Positions 37,345-50,400 of a DNA stretch of 64,000 nucleotides are shown in pieces. The position numbers were made by a program, and so were the translations under genes. This stretch comes from Microglena sp. YARC (taxonomy: Eukaryota > Chlorophyta > Chlorophyceae > Chlamydomonadales > Chlamydomonadaceae): positions 22,815,049 to 22,879,048 of the forward strand of contig CM039465.1 in assembly GCA_022414725.1 (NCBI GenBank), in the 5' to 3' direction. Numbering within the stretch: position 1 is the stretch's first letter; each line of letters opens with the position of its first letter. The notes under the pieces were generated by a model that ran no database searches, was not told where the DNA came from, and was given only the letters and a program-made list of their open reading frames with translations.

Positions 37345-37575
37345 AAGATGAAGTTTGTCTCCCTTCAAGGGAAAGTGATGGGAATATGAAGGGAGATGAA
37401 GTTCGAGTCCCTTCGAGGGAAAGTGTTGGGAATATGAAGGGAGATGAAGTTCGTCTCCCTTCAAGGGAAAGTGTTGGGAATATCAAAGGAGATGAAGTTC
37501 GTCTCCCTTCAAGGGAAAGTGTTGGGAATATGAAGGAAGATGAAGTTCGTCTCCCTTCAAGGGAATGTGTTGGGC
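37345..37575 (+). repeat. 48-bp minisatellite, about 4.5 units
   Basis: Units of 48 bp carry GAAGTTCGTCTCCCTTCAAG, GGAAAGTGTTGGGAATATG and AGGGAGATG. Because 48 is a multiple of three, the plus frame is open and encodes KGDEVRLPSRESVGNM-type repeats (37386-37607), followed by a stop. It may be an accidental frame. Confidence 0.8.
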
Positions 37576-39536
37576 CCTCTGAGTCAGCCTGTAAGCTACA
37601 CAGCTAATCAGTTGGTACAGATATCGCAGAACCAGATCAACATCACGGATTCCTGATGGTCTTGCCACAACTCTCTCTCATAATTGGTCGGTGCATACTG
37701 CAAGGGACTGGACAGAAAGTGCCGGGCAAACCGGCGGTGGGATTTTGGACCTGCGGCTTGCCACAGTAAATATTGGCCAAACCGCAGAACCTAACGGTTT
37801 GTTCTACCCTGATGGCCACGCCTGCAAGCAGGAGGAATGGAGGGCAGGTACCACTCTGAGGAAAGGCTTGTTTTGGGATGATAGTGGGCTACAGGCGTAC
37901 ACCAGCCTGTTGAGAGCACAAAATAAACAGTTTGTTACATTTTGCTACCTGGTGCATGGCTTGTATTCTTCAGCCAGGATATCCCATGTCCCCCCCCCAT
38001 TCCCCGTTGTCAATGCCCCCCTCCCCCCCCCCCCCCCCCCCTGCCCCTCCCCTGCCCATGCCCCCCTGATTGCTTTTTGCTGATAGGTACTTCCCAACTT
38101 TGCAGCAGGTATCATTGATCCTTTCTGCCTCCAGCCACCTGTTGACTGCAAGCTTAACTTGTGTCCTCACTTGAAATATTGCTGCCCAACAACAACCAAC
38201 CTAAACCTTATCCTGATTGTGAACGCTCCTAACTCCTCAACAATCCTATGAGCATTTTTTTTTAACAAAATGGATTTAAGGGTTGGTCTCTATACGCTGG
38301 CCCTAGACTCACAAGGAATGTTTCAGTGGGATCGACGGAGGCGCTCCTACATACGTGAGAGCGTAGGCATCGGTAGGTCCACGTGAGATGCTAACCCATG
38401 ACCAATCGCACCTTCTATGCTATGGATCCTGTGTTGGATCGGTTTTTGATGCATGGAGCCTATCTACACTGAGGGTTCAGGATCCAAGGTTTAGGCGCAT
38501 TCATTGGATTCAACTTGCTTTCAACCTTGCTTTGCTTTGCTTATAACTGTCCAGCGCATCATTTCTTATACAGCAAATGAATTTATTTTTCCAGAATGGG
38601 GCTGATACTCACTGAACCCAGGATTCCTGTCCCAAAAATGATTTCATGATGTCAATGTCAACATTATTGATGGGGTAGCTACCTTGTTTTTATTTTTCTT
38701 GACAGGATTTTCATACCAGGCGCAGTAAACAGAGGCTTCAGACAGCAAGGTGGAGAAATTCCTGTTAACGTAGACAGCCGTTGGAACGGTCGTAGGTCTG
38801 TATCGGTACTGTACCCTGCAGTACTATACGCTATTGTAGGCCTGGCAAGTCTCGGCTGGTCCTGAAGTAAATCGGCAATTTAGTCTGAACCCTAACCCTG
38901 AATCCTCAGTGCTGAAAAGCCCTGGGTGCCTCTCTCCTACTCTTTTCTCTTATACCAGGAAAGGGCACATCTGGTGAAACCTTGCCATGAGCGACTGTGG
39001 ACACAATAACACAAATACAAAATATATGAAGACCTACATAGTTGTTTTGGATATGTTAGATTAGTTTTGGCTATCTAGTTTTGGCTATCTACGGTAAACT
39101 CTATATGGTTGTGATTTGTGCTATCTATCTATTTCCCCTTCTGGTTCCTCTGCCCTAGTTTGTGTTATTTTTGTTACTGTGGATGTTTCTATCTAGTTCT
39201 GGTTCCTGGCAGTCGTCTCCTTAGATTCTGATAGTATGTTGGGTGCTCTTTCTTCTCTGACAAATCAGCAAGGAGGACACTGGACAAGCAAGAGATGATT
39301 GTGTTGGAAAGATGGTGGCAGGTAGGAATCAGCTGAGCAACAGCAGGGGTGGCTGAATGACTACAGCGATCAGTCGATAAACAGTAGGGGATGACTGAGC
39401 AATATGTAATACTTAATGTTTCAAAGCTTTGGAGGCGAGAGGTGAAAGATAAGATGTTATACATGTTGATGTGCAGACTTAGCACGTAAAAGCTGAACAC
39501 TTCACCAACAGTATTCAGATTTTTCTCACTTCTCAC
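37576..39536. other. Downstream of the KMO-like gene, no firm gene
   Basis: A 130-codon plus frame (37691-38083) ends in a proline run and shows no domain. A LINE-tail-like fragment (ACCAGGAAAGGGCACATCTG) lies at 38956-38975. ACCCTAACCCTGAATCC near 38887 is telomere-like but too short to call. The remainder shows nothing. Confidence 0.4.
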
Positions 39537-39623
39537 CTAGATGATGAGTCTGGCCAGCTTTGACAACAAGAGAAGTCCAAGAGAGACCAAGGCGATGGAT
39601 GCTATCTGGAAGACCATGAGAAT
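39537..39623 (-). CDS. KMO-like exon 9, hydrophobic C-terminus and stop
   Basis: Phase 0, 28 codons plus TAG. ILMVFQIASIALVSLGLLLL and then SKLARLII form one clear membrane-spanning helix. Acceptor GTGCTCGCAG. A membrane-anchored C-terminus is known for KMO. Confidence 0.7.
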   Translation of the reverse strand: MLMVFQIASIALVSLGLLLLSKLARLII

Positions 39624-40964
39624 CTGCGAGCACAAGAAATGATTTAAATTTAGCTGGTACATATACTAGGCTAAAGTTACCATTTATATACGATATCATA
39701 TGATTTTGACCAGAGGCGAGTATGATATCATATGATATCATACAAATTGCATCATATCATATTGTATATAAATGGAAACTTTAGCCCAGTCAGACTGCAG
39801 GCATCATGTGATATCATATGACATCGTATGATGACATGATATCATATGATATCATATTGCCGTTCCCTACATAAACATATCTAGGGTGTTTATTGGTTGA
39901 TGGCTATAGCACACTTCCTCAAAACTCATGATGGGACACTGGCCAGACCAGACATATTGGCACATAAATGTTCCCCCCCTCCTTTTTGTATTTTGTTTTA
40001 CAAACAAGTCTTCCTTTTTTCTTTTTTTTGCGTGATGTTCACAAGTCCCCCCCCCCTTGACTCTGTCAAGCTGCAGGCACAGTTGGAGACTAGCAGGGCA
40101 CCAGGAAAAATGTGATCATCATCATCATCACCATCATCATCACCATCATCATCATCATCATCACCACCACCATCATCACCATTATTATCATCACCACCAC
40201 CATCATCGTCATTATCACCACCATCATCATCATCATCATTATCATCAGCATCAGCATCAGCATCAGTACACGAACAGGACCAACCTGGGAGAAGCTCCAT
40301 CGGCAATCCTTGAAGGTTGCAAAGACGGGGTTACCACGTGGAGCAAGAGCAGGAATCATTTTTGATAATATCATCGTCAGCAGAAATGTAGGCAGGACGA
40401 AAGCTTTAGCAAGGTACGCATAGATCTTGGGCATACCCTTGGGGGTCGGGTTGGTCGTGAGAGTCTGCAATAACATAAATGGCATTGAATACTGAATGAA
40501 TGAAACTTAAGCTTGTGACTGCCTCTACCTCCATATGGTGCCTAATATATGTATGGCTCAGCATGAATTGGATTGAGCCTATGACTTCCAGTCCAAATAC
40601 ACACATTTGTTTAAGTTGCGCAAGCATGACGAAAGTTCTTGGGTATACCCTTAGGGTTTGGGTTGGTTGTGAGGGCAGAAATGGCATGGAAAACTGCATT
40701 AATGAAGCTTTGGCTTGGGACTGACTTAGCTTTGGTGCTAGGATTAGGTGGACCCTGCTGCAAATAGGATCTGCTTGGGGAAATCTAAGTGTACGATGCA
40801 CATGCTCACAGGTCTCCAGAAGGTCAAACATGTGTATTTATGTAGTATGTGACACGGTAGTATGTGAAATGATAGTATGTGACACCAACAAGGAGAAGAG
40901 GTTGGTGTGAAGGTTAGGGAGTGGGATGGGGTGTGTTTGGGGTGGGGTGTGTGGGGGGATTGTG

Positions 40965-41016
<52 letters not shown>

Positions 41017-41420
41017 GGGGGGGGGAGGGCGTGAGGTCAATGCATACGATCGCCATTGCTCAAAGGTGTCCAGAAGGTCAAACATGTGTTTCTATGTACT
41101 ATGTGACACGATAGTATGGGACACCAACAAGGAGAAGGTTGGGGGTTAGGGGGTGGGGTGGGGGCGTGAGGTTAATGTATAAGATTGCCCTACGTGAAAG
41201 GTGCGCCGACAGCACCAGGCTGAAAATGAAGAAATATGGTCAGCCAACACTAACACTCTCCCACCATCAAAAACAATCTCAATAAGGTCCAAGGGTACAG
41301 GAGGTGTGGAGGCCTCAAAAAAAATCATTCTCCCGATTGATTTTTTCTGATAATGGGGCTGTAATCGCATGTATCATTGCGATATTATGAGACATTTTTC
41401 AGGTCATTCTGAGCACCTCA

Positions 41421-41452
<32 letters not shown>

Positions 41453-44400
41453 TCAGCCCTCAGTTTTTTTTCTAACTTTTTACTCAGACCTCCAAATGAC
41501 ATTTTGAGACCACCCTTGAGTAGGCCTTCGTAAGGGCAGTCCATTGGCACCACTTGGGACCTTGTGCAATAAGTATCTACCCTTGGGTGGGTGAATGCAA
41601 TAAGTATCTACCCCTTGGGTGGGTGGGTGAATGGGGTCAGCCTTCCTCAGTTTTTTACTTTTTACTTAGACCTCCAAATGACATTCTGAGACCACCCATA
41701 AGTAGGCCTTGGCAAGAGCAGTCCATTAGCACCACTTTGGACCTTATGCAATAAGTATCTACCCCTTGGGTGGGTGGGAGGGTGGGTTGTTGGGTGAATG
41801 GGGTTGAAAAACTGGATTTTGACTATCAGACAATCCCTGTGTGGGAATTCCGAGGATGCCATTACGTGCGCCATACTGTAACCCCCCACAATCCATATCT
41901 AAGTTTTTCAAAATATATCTAAGTATTTCGATTTAAATGGGGGGGGGGGGGGGGGGGGGGGGGGGTCAGCCCCCCCTCAGGTTTTTTAGGGATAGGTGTC
42001 CCCCCTCTTTTTTTTTATACTCCCGAAGGGTAGGTAAATAAAGGAAAGGAGAATAGGAAGCGTTTCCACTGGTTCCTTTTTTTGTTTTGTTTTGTTTTGT
42101 AGGTCTTTGGGTCTTTTGGTTTTGTTTTGTTTTCTTATGGTCTTTGGGTCTTTTGGTTTTGTTTTGTTTTCTTTTGGTCTTTGGGTCTTTTGGTTTTGTT
42201 TTCTTTTCTTTTCTTTTGGTCTTGGGTCTTTTGGTTTTGTTTTGTTTTGTTTTGTTTTGGTCTTTGGGTCTTTCGGTTTTGTTTTGTTTTGTTTTGGTCT
42301 TTGGGTCTTTTGGTTTTGTTTTGTTTTCTTTTCTTTTGGTCTTCTGGTTTTATTCCTGCCATGTGCCAGAGGTTTATCCTAGGATGTTGAAGATCATGTC
42401 CTCACGACACATGCCTTCAAATGATGGTAGTTGCATTATCCGGATTATTTATCTTTTTATCTTTTTGTCTTTTTGTTCCTTTGTACAGTCCCACATGGTT
42501 CTTTGTCTTTTTGTCTTTTTGTCTTTTTGTTCCTTTGTACAGTCCCACATGGCAAGGTTTCTCCAGAGGTGCCCTTTGCTGATTCCCCCCTTGTAAAAAC
42601 AAAACTCACAAACGCCCACTCCAGACGTTGCATGGCATGAGCATCTGGCATCCTCCTGGCAGTAAACAGTTTGGGGGCCTCATCCAAATCATCCCCACAG
42701 CTGTCCAAGATTTGGTTGAAGACAGAGCAGGAATCCAGCGCACTGTTACAGCCCTGGAAAAGGAAAACAGAAATGAGGACAGGCCGCCATGGATGATTGA
42801 GCAAAGTTTACTCTTTGAACAACACACATAGCAATACAAAAAAGAAAACAAAATGAGGAAAGAGCAGGAATCCAGCAGAATGTGACAGCCCTGGAAAGGG
42901 AAAACAAAATTGAGGTCAGGGCGCTGCGGATGATTGAGCAAATGTTACCCTTCAAACAACACATGCTGAATTTGACACAGATACCCTGGATTTTGTTTTT
43001 CCAAGGAAGAACCAGGAAAGGGCACATCAGGTGTAACCTAGCCCTGTGGGATTGGGGGACCGAAGAACAGAAAATAAAAAAAGACAAATAATCCAGATAA
43101 TGCTACTTCCATCATTAGAAGGCATGTGTCCTCAGGGCCTGATCGTCCACACTCTGGAACACATCGTTGGCGCACGGCTCATGCCGGGCATGCAATCAAT
43201 CATTTGTGTTCGTAACATTTGTATTCTTGGTAGTGCATGCCGCTGCCACAATGCTTCCTAACACCCTGCCCTGTTTCCTAATGTCTGCAAATGAGCCCCT
43301 AGACACCCCCGAACTGAAAAGGTCCGGGTCAAATTATACATTCTGGTGTATATGCTCTCACCTGTCCCATTGCGCTTGTCATCGCATGTGCCGCATCCCC
43401 GAGGAGGACAGCACGAGGGCCGTGGAACTGAGAGCACTTCACGATTTTACCAGGGTTTAATGGTGGAGGTGAGTTGGGGCCACAGACCTGCACACAACAA
43501 GCAACATCTTAAAGTTGGACCCACAGCGCTGTGGCTCATGTTAGTCAGTAGGAGATAGCTCTGACATTTTCACCAACCATGTAAAACAACCAGACAATTT
43601 CGTCGTGAGATGACCGGCCCATGTCGCGGGTTCATGCGCTGGTGGCGTGGGACGAAGGCCTTGGTCGACGCCGAACCCTTAAGTAAAAGAGTATACCATA
43701 ACAAAATACCGAACTACATGCATTGCAAGTTAAGTGTGGCAAAACCACTGTTAGTCAGGTATGAATTTAGTCGGGTATATTCTGACCCCATACAAACTCA
43801 GTATCGGGCATGTGGGTATTGCGTGCATATCAAAGATTGACACATGCTCGTGGACAATAATTCAGTTACCTGTGCGTATTGCAACAAGCTATGAACAATC
43901 AAGCTGTAAACAACTAAGCGTATTGCAACAAGCAATGAACAATTAAGCTGTAAACAATGAATTGTATTGCAACAAGCTAAACACAGTCAAGCTGTACACC
44001 ATTAAGCGTATTGCAACAAGCTATGAACAATCAAGCTTAGATTAAGGCTGGCAAGACGTTTCAGTGGCAAGCCCATGGATCAGAATGCCACAACAGCGGT
44101 GCACTGCATGAAGTTAATAATGGACCTATCCATGCATGCTCTACTGACTACTCACATGAACTCAGGGTTATGTAGTAAGGCCAGTGCGCACCTAAAATCC
44201 GCACCCTTCTCGTTTCCCAGAAAATTGAGTACGCGTACGGTCCGTACTCTCGACACTCTTGCATATGCCAGTTCTATCACATGATACGAAGTGGCACAAC
44301 TTCTTGCTGCCTTCGAATTTGATATGATCAGCATAACACCAAAAAAACCGGAATGCCTTCTACACCTTCCCTAGTAGAACCGAGGCCAAATTAACACAAA

Positions 44401-47400
44401 ATGCCGTGTCAAGATTCTTCTGTGAATCTGATATAAAAACTGCACCCTACTCAACCCTACTCACGTATAGAATCCGTAAAAACTGTACCGTATCCGTATC
44501 CAAACTAAAAAACGTACTGCATAAGCCTGCATGGGCTTGAATCAGACACTCAGGCAGACCTGGGGGCAATAGACAAGTACTCACCTGCTTGCATATCTCC
44601 TCAATCCAGATCTCAGGCACATGAGAATACACTTTTCGAATGGTCTCTGACAATGCATCCACCTCCCATCTGAACAAAGTTGGGATCGCACAACTTCAGA
44701 AATCAGTACATAAAAATTTCTTAGTGGTATATGCATATGAATGGCAAACTCTGCATAAGCACACAGCCGGTGATTACCTCTCATACAAAGTGTGTGCATG
44801 AGTTGGAGCATGTTAATCAACGCGTGAATATGCAGCTTCAGTACTATTTCATCAGCATATCCAGCATAGTGCATGAAGACCACATGCTCAAGATATTTCC
44901 ATTTTGAACACAATTGGGATCTCATAACTTCAGAAATCAAAGATTCTCATAGTTGTACCGATTCTCATAGTTTACAGCTTATCATTGTCGCACAGCTTCT
45001 CATAGTTGTACATATTTTCATAGTTGTACAGATTTCCGTAGTTGTAAAAATTATCATAGTTGTACAGCTTCTCGTAGTTGTACTGATTCTCATAGTTGTA
45101 CAGATTATCATAATTGTACGGCCTCTCATAGTTGTACAGCTTCTGATAGGTGTACAGCTTCTCGTAGGTGTACAGCTTCTCATAGGTGTACAGATTATCA
45201 CAGTTGTACAGCTTCTCATAGTTGTACAGATTATCACAGTTGTACAGCTTCTCATAGTTGTACATATTATCACAGTTGTACAGCTTCTGATAGGTGTACA
45301 GCTTCTCATAGTTGTACAGCTTCTGATAGGTGTAAAGCTTCACATAGTTGTACAGCTTCTCATAGTTGTACAGATTATCACAGTTGTACAGCTTCTGATA
45401 GGTGTGCAGCTTCTCATAGTTGTACAGCTTCTGATAGGTGTACAGCTTCTGATAGGTGTACAGCTTCTCATTGGTGTCCGATTCTCATAGTTGTACAGAA
45501 TATCATAGTTGTACAGATTATCCAATGACCCATCACCCATATACATGCTGTACACCCACCCACCTACTGTACACATGCCCACGCACACAGTAGGCAGCAG
45601 TTATCCGTACCTTCACCAGCTTGCAATAAGTCCTGACACTGTGCCATCAGGAGTGATCCAGAAAGCAAGCAGAGGATTGCCTCCCCCTCCATTGAAGTAA
45701 ACATGCTCCATGTTCCTGCCACAATAATTTGCACAAGGGCTGTTATATGCAACGAAAGCATGGAGGCAAGTGAAATGGAAATGTTTGATGATATGGAAGT
45801 AGTTGGAGTATAAGTGTTGGTAGTTTTGCTCTAGAGCGGCCCAGCTATGGATTGGAGAGAGCATCCCTTTATTGAATACAAATCAACAAGTACCACAGGC
45901 TCATAATGTTGGATGCACTTGGAGGCTCATAATGTTGGATGCACTTGGAGGCTCATAATGTTGGATGCACTTGGAGGCTCATAATGTTGGATGCACTTGG
46001 AGGCTCATAATGTTGGATGCACTTGGAGGCTCATAATGTTGGATGCACTTGGAGGCTCATAATGTTGGATGCACTTGGAGGCTCATAATGTTGGATGCAC
46101 TTGGAGGCTCATAATGTTGGATGCACTTGGAGGCTCATAATGTTGGATGCACTTGGAGGCTCATAATGTTGGATGCACTTGGAGGCTCATAATGTTGGAT
46201 GCACTTGGAGGCTCATAATGTTGGATGCACTTGGAGGCTCATAATGTTGGATGCACTTGGAGGCTCATAATGTTGGATGCACTTGGAGGCTCATAATGTT
46301 GGATGCACTTGGAGGCTCATAATGTTGGATGCACTTGGAGGCTCATAATGTTGGATGCACTTGGAGGCTCATAATGTTGGATGCACTTGGAGGCTCATAA
46401 TGTTGGATGCACTTGGAGGCTCATAATGTTGGATGCACTTGGAGGCTCATAATGTTGGATGCACTTGGAGGCTCATAATGTTGGATGCACTTGGAGGCTC
46501 ATAATGTTGGATGCACTTGGAGGCTCATAATGTTGGATGCACTTGGAGGCTCATAATGTTGGATGCACTTGGAGGCTCATAATGTTGGATGCACTTGGAG
46601 GCTCATAATGTTGGATGCACTTGGAGGCTCATAATGTTGGATGCACTTGGAGGCTCATAATGTTGGATGCACTTGGAGGCTCATAATGTTGGATGCACTT
46701 GGAGGCTCATAATGTTGGATGCACTTGGAGGCTCATAGTGTCTAGAGCTTGCAGTGCACCTGAATAACCAGCTCGGACGCTGACAGCCATTCGACATGCT
46801 CTGATTGTGACTTGTTAATTATAAAAAGATATGTAGTTATACAATTGGCTTTGAAGCAGCCATTCTACATGAAAACGTAGCACTGCACCCTTAAGTGTCC
46901 AGATGGTCGAGGTTTGACGATGGTGCAGACTGGCGTTCAATTGGTCAAACAAGCACAACTAAGGGGGGGGAGAAGGTATTTTCCTATTAATGGTATAAGG
47001 AAATGAGTCAATGTCTATTAGTTGCACCAAGGTGCTCGTAGCAGCCTTTGGGATGCTTCTAGCAGCTTTTTGGCCTCAAAAAGCAATCATTATAGGCTCT
47101 AGCGTGGCACCCAAAATACACCGATGTGCATGATTTGGCAAAATGCACATTGGTGTATTTTGCTAAATCATGCACACACTGAGCATCATGCATTCGACAC
47201 ATACTTGTGGGACTCGAATCCAGGGACAAAGTCTGCAGATCCCACATTGCGGGACAAGCCAGAAAACGTCTTGTACTCGGACGTGCTTTGGTATATGACA
47301 TCCACCTTGAGGCCTGGGACCTGGTGGGCCATCTCCTTCCTCAGTGCACTGTTTGCCCCATCAGCCCCAATGATCAAGTCATAGCTCACACTCCTGCTGT

Positions 47401-50400
47401 CTGCAGACTCCAGCGGGGGATACAGTGCCCCACTTCCCGAGTTCTCATTTGTGCCCCCTGACACCTTTGCGAATGTTGCCTTCCTTCCTTCCAGGTCCAG
47501 TCCAGCCAGCTCCCATCCATGATTGAATGTAATGGAATCTGGATACAGACGCTTTGCCTCTTCCATCAGTTGGCTGAGAGGCATGGTAGAGGTAGGAAGC
47601 AGGGCGCAAGTGAGTGAACAAGTGGGTATACGTTATAACGAGCTCAGGTTTGGTTTGAAGAGTAGAACCATCTTTGATGATGATGATGAGGAGGAGGAGG
47701 AGGAGGAGGATTACATTTTCCTGGTGCCCTACTGGACTCCAAATGTGCCCTCGGCTTGACAGAGTCAAGAGGGAATTATGAACATCATGCACAAAGTATA
47801 AAAGAAAAAGAAATACTTTGTTGTGCCATTTTGTTTTCATCTTTGACTGACAGATCCAAACCCGTTGTTAGGTTCATGATTTTCGACCTGCCTCCTTGAA
47901 AGAGGGCGAGAGCTTTCCTCTGTGCTGTTGCACGGTAGTCCAAGCTCAGGCGCAGTAGCGGTCTGCGAAAGCAACCCCACAGTAACTTCAACAGTACAAT
48001 TGAAAAACGTAGTGAGTGAAGTGAACCGGGGCACCAGTGAGTGTTGACTGACCACAGGAAAGTGTGTTGTTCACACAGGACGGTAGCCTTCCTCAGAGCA
48101 ATCAAGCGGAAAGGTTCCCTGAATACCATGCCCGGTTCACTTCACTCACTTCGTTGTTCAATTGTACTGTTGAAGTGTAAGAATTGTAAATTTTTAATTA
48201 CGTTAACTGTGTCTAAGCATGTTGGCATGTTGCATGTTAACTGTGTGAAAGCATGTTGCCTGAATGAAAGATACCATGAGGAACTTTGGAACTGATGTGG
48301 TACAGTCACTAAGTGGCAGACTATACCTCCTCATATCTAGGGTTGGGCCGGCGTATGAACGTATGATTATAATCATAATATAATCATACGTATGTACAAA
48401 CGTATGAGTAGTGTACGTCGAAAAGTACAGCTCGCTTCCAGGCATTTAACTTTCTCGGTTTCCATTCAACATTTGATTTAGATAGCTCATTGGAAAGCTA
48501 CAAACCTCCTCTACCACACTATGCAATAAAATTAACCTTTCAAATGTACACTTTTGTTTAAATTTGGACCAAAGTTTCATTTAGATAGCCAGATATCAGG
48601 CACATGTATCAGAGTGTCACCTAGCCTTCCATTCCATTGAGCACCCATGAGGGCACGGTGGATTGATGGTGCAGGCCTTGTGCAATGTGAACATGAACAC
48701 TATTGCAATATAGTTATACAGTTATATTATTATACACGTATACAGTTATATACACAAAGCTGAGGGCCAACCTCTCTCTTTTGAAAGGGGGTAAAATATG
48801 ATTTACATAGCTGCCAATGCTGACCTTGCCGACAAAGTCTATGTTGATGAGGAGGTAGACTTGGATGCTATGGGCCTTGAGGACTGAACCAGTAGCTGAC
48901 TTAGGGAGCTGTCTAGAAGCTGCAACATACTCACATATCTCTGACACCTGTAGCTGACTCAGGGAGCTGCCTAGAAAGATGACTTGCGTCTAGTGCAACG
49001 TGAACATGGTTACATAGACAGTATGTCAATTATTATTGGCAGTGAATGGCTCCCTTAGATTGGCACCGCGCTTCTCGATCGACGGGCGTCTGGTCGTGAT
49101 TTTTGTTTTGAGATTTGGACAATCTAAACTTGTCCGATTATTATTTTGAGAGTTGACATGTGATGCCAATGAAATTAGCTACGCGGTAATATCTTTAAAC
49201 CCATGTAAAAGTATTTTCTCGAGAAGTGTCTAATTTCCCTCATACATTTTCATACGTTTATACGCATACGTTCATACGTTCATACGTTTATACGGCATAT
49301 ACAAATCAAAATACACGTTTGCTTCCCAACCCTACTCATATCGCTTTGTCAGCGACACTGATTATTTTGGGGGCTATGCATAGCAGCTTCTAGGCATGAG
49401 CCCTTTGTCCTCTTCCTTGTGACAAACTTGCATAGCAGCTTCTAGGCAACTTCTTGGCAGATCTTTGCCCTTTTCCTTGTGGCAAGCTTGCATAGCAGCT
49501 TCTAGGCAGCTTCTAGGCATGAGCTCTTTGTCCTCTTCCTTGTTCAAAACTAGAAGCTGGCTTGTGGGTCTGAAAGCTGACATGACGGGCATTCCAATGC
49601 AACTGAAAGCTTTGTGTTAGATCAAGTGGCAGGCTCACGGACCTGGCTGGAAGCTACTAAGCATAGCCAAAAAAAGAAGCAGTTATCAACAAGTTTTATT
49701 TGTAGATGCGGGGTCGACCATGAGCTTCCCCATGTGCAACTGGCTTGGTGTGTGTCGATTAAGTTTTTTTAAGACTCTCGTTTTCCCACCCCACACACGA
49801 CATATCTACAAACCAAAAGTGTTGGGTTATATCTCAGTATAGATATTTCATACATATCTGTACTTGTACTTCCTAGTTTCTCACGAGATATAATTGTCAA
49901 TCTCCCTGCACTTTTTGTCTAAGTAATGAAAGGATTTTCACCCCAGGAGGTGGGTCTCCCGACACAAACCAGCAGCGCCGAGGACCCTGCCATCTTACAT
50001 TCCCAATTCAATCCGTTCGACGGCATAGCTTGTGTAGTGGGGGTCCTCCTTAGCTGTTATCTTGCCTGTAGAAGTTCTGCCTGCAAATTGGTTGAGACAT
50101 GTTGGTACATGTTAGTCTACAACATGATCAGAGAAGGAAATGGCTTTGTCATCCTACAAGGGCAAGTATCCTATGAGTTTGACACGGAAAGAGGCCACTC
50201 TCCTTTAAAACACTACTTGAAACTATATAGTACCAGTTTTAAAAACGCTTGAGGGAGGGTGGGAGGGAAGGTGGGGAGGGGAGGGAAGGGGAGGGGGAGG
50301 GGGAGGGGGGCATTAGTATGTACCCATGAAGGCCCCTGCAAAAGGGGTTGCCGACTGGTCGATGCATGGTAACGCTGCCCCAACTTCCTTGATGGGAAAG

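Noticed and set aside
40057..40485. His-rich, Asp-rich and Ile-rich frames
   Set aside because: These come from the CAT/CAC triplet tract in intron 8; only the part within 40285-40464 on the minus strand is kept as an exon.
44873..46735. CRISPR-like arrays (18-bp and 26-bp repeats)
   Set aside because: Units are contiguous with no unique spacers and lie in eukaryotic introns.
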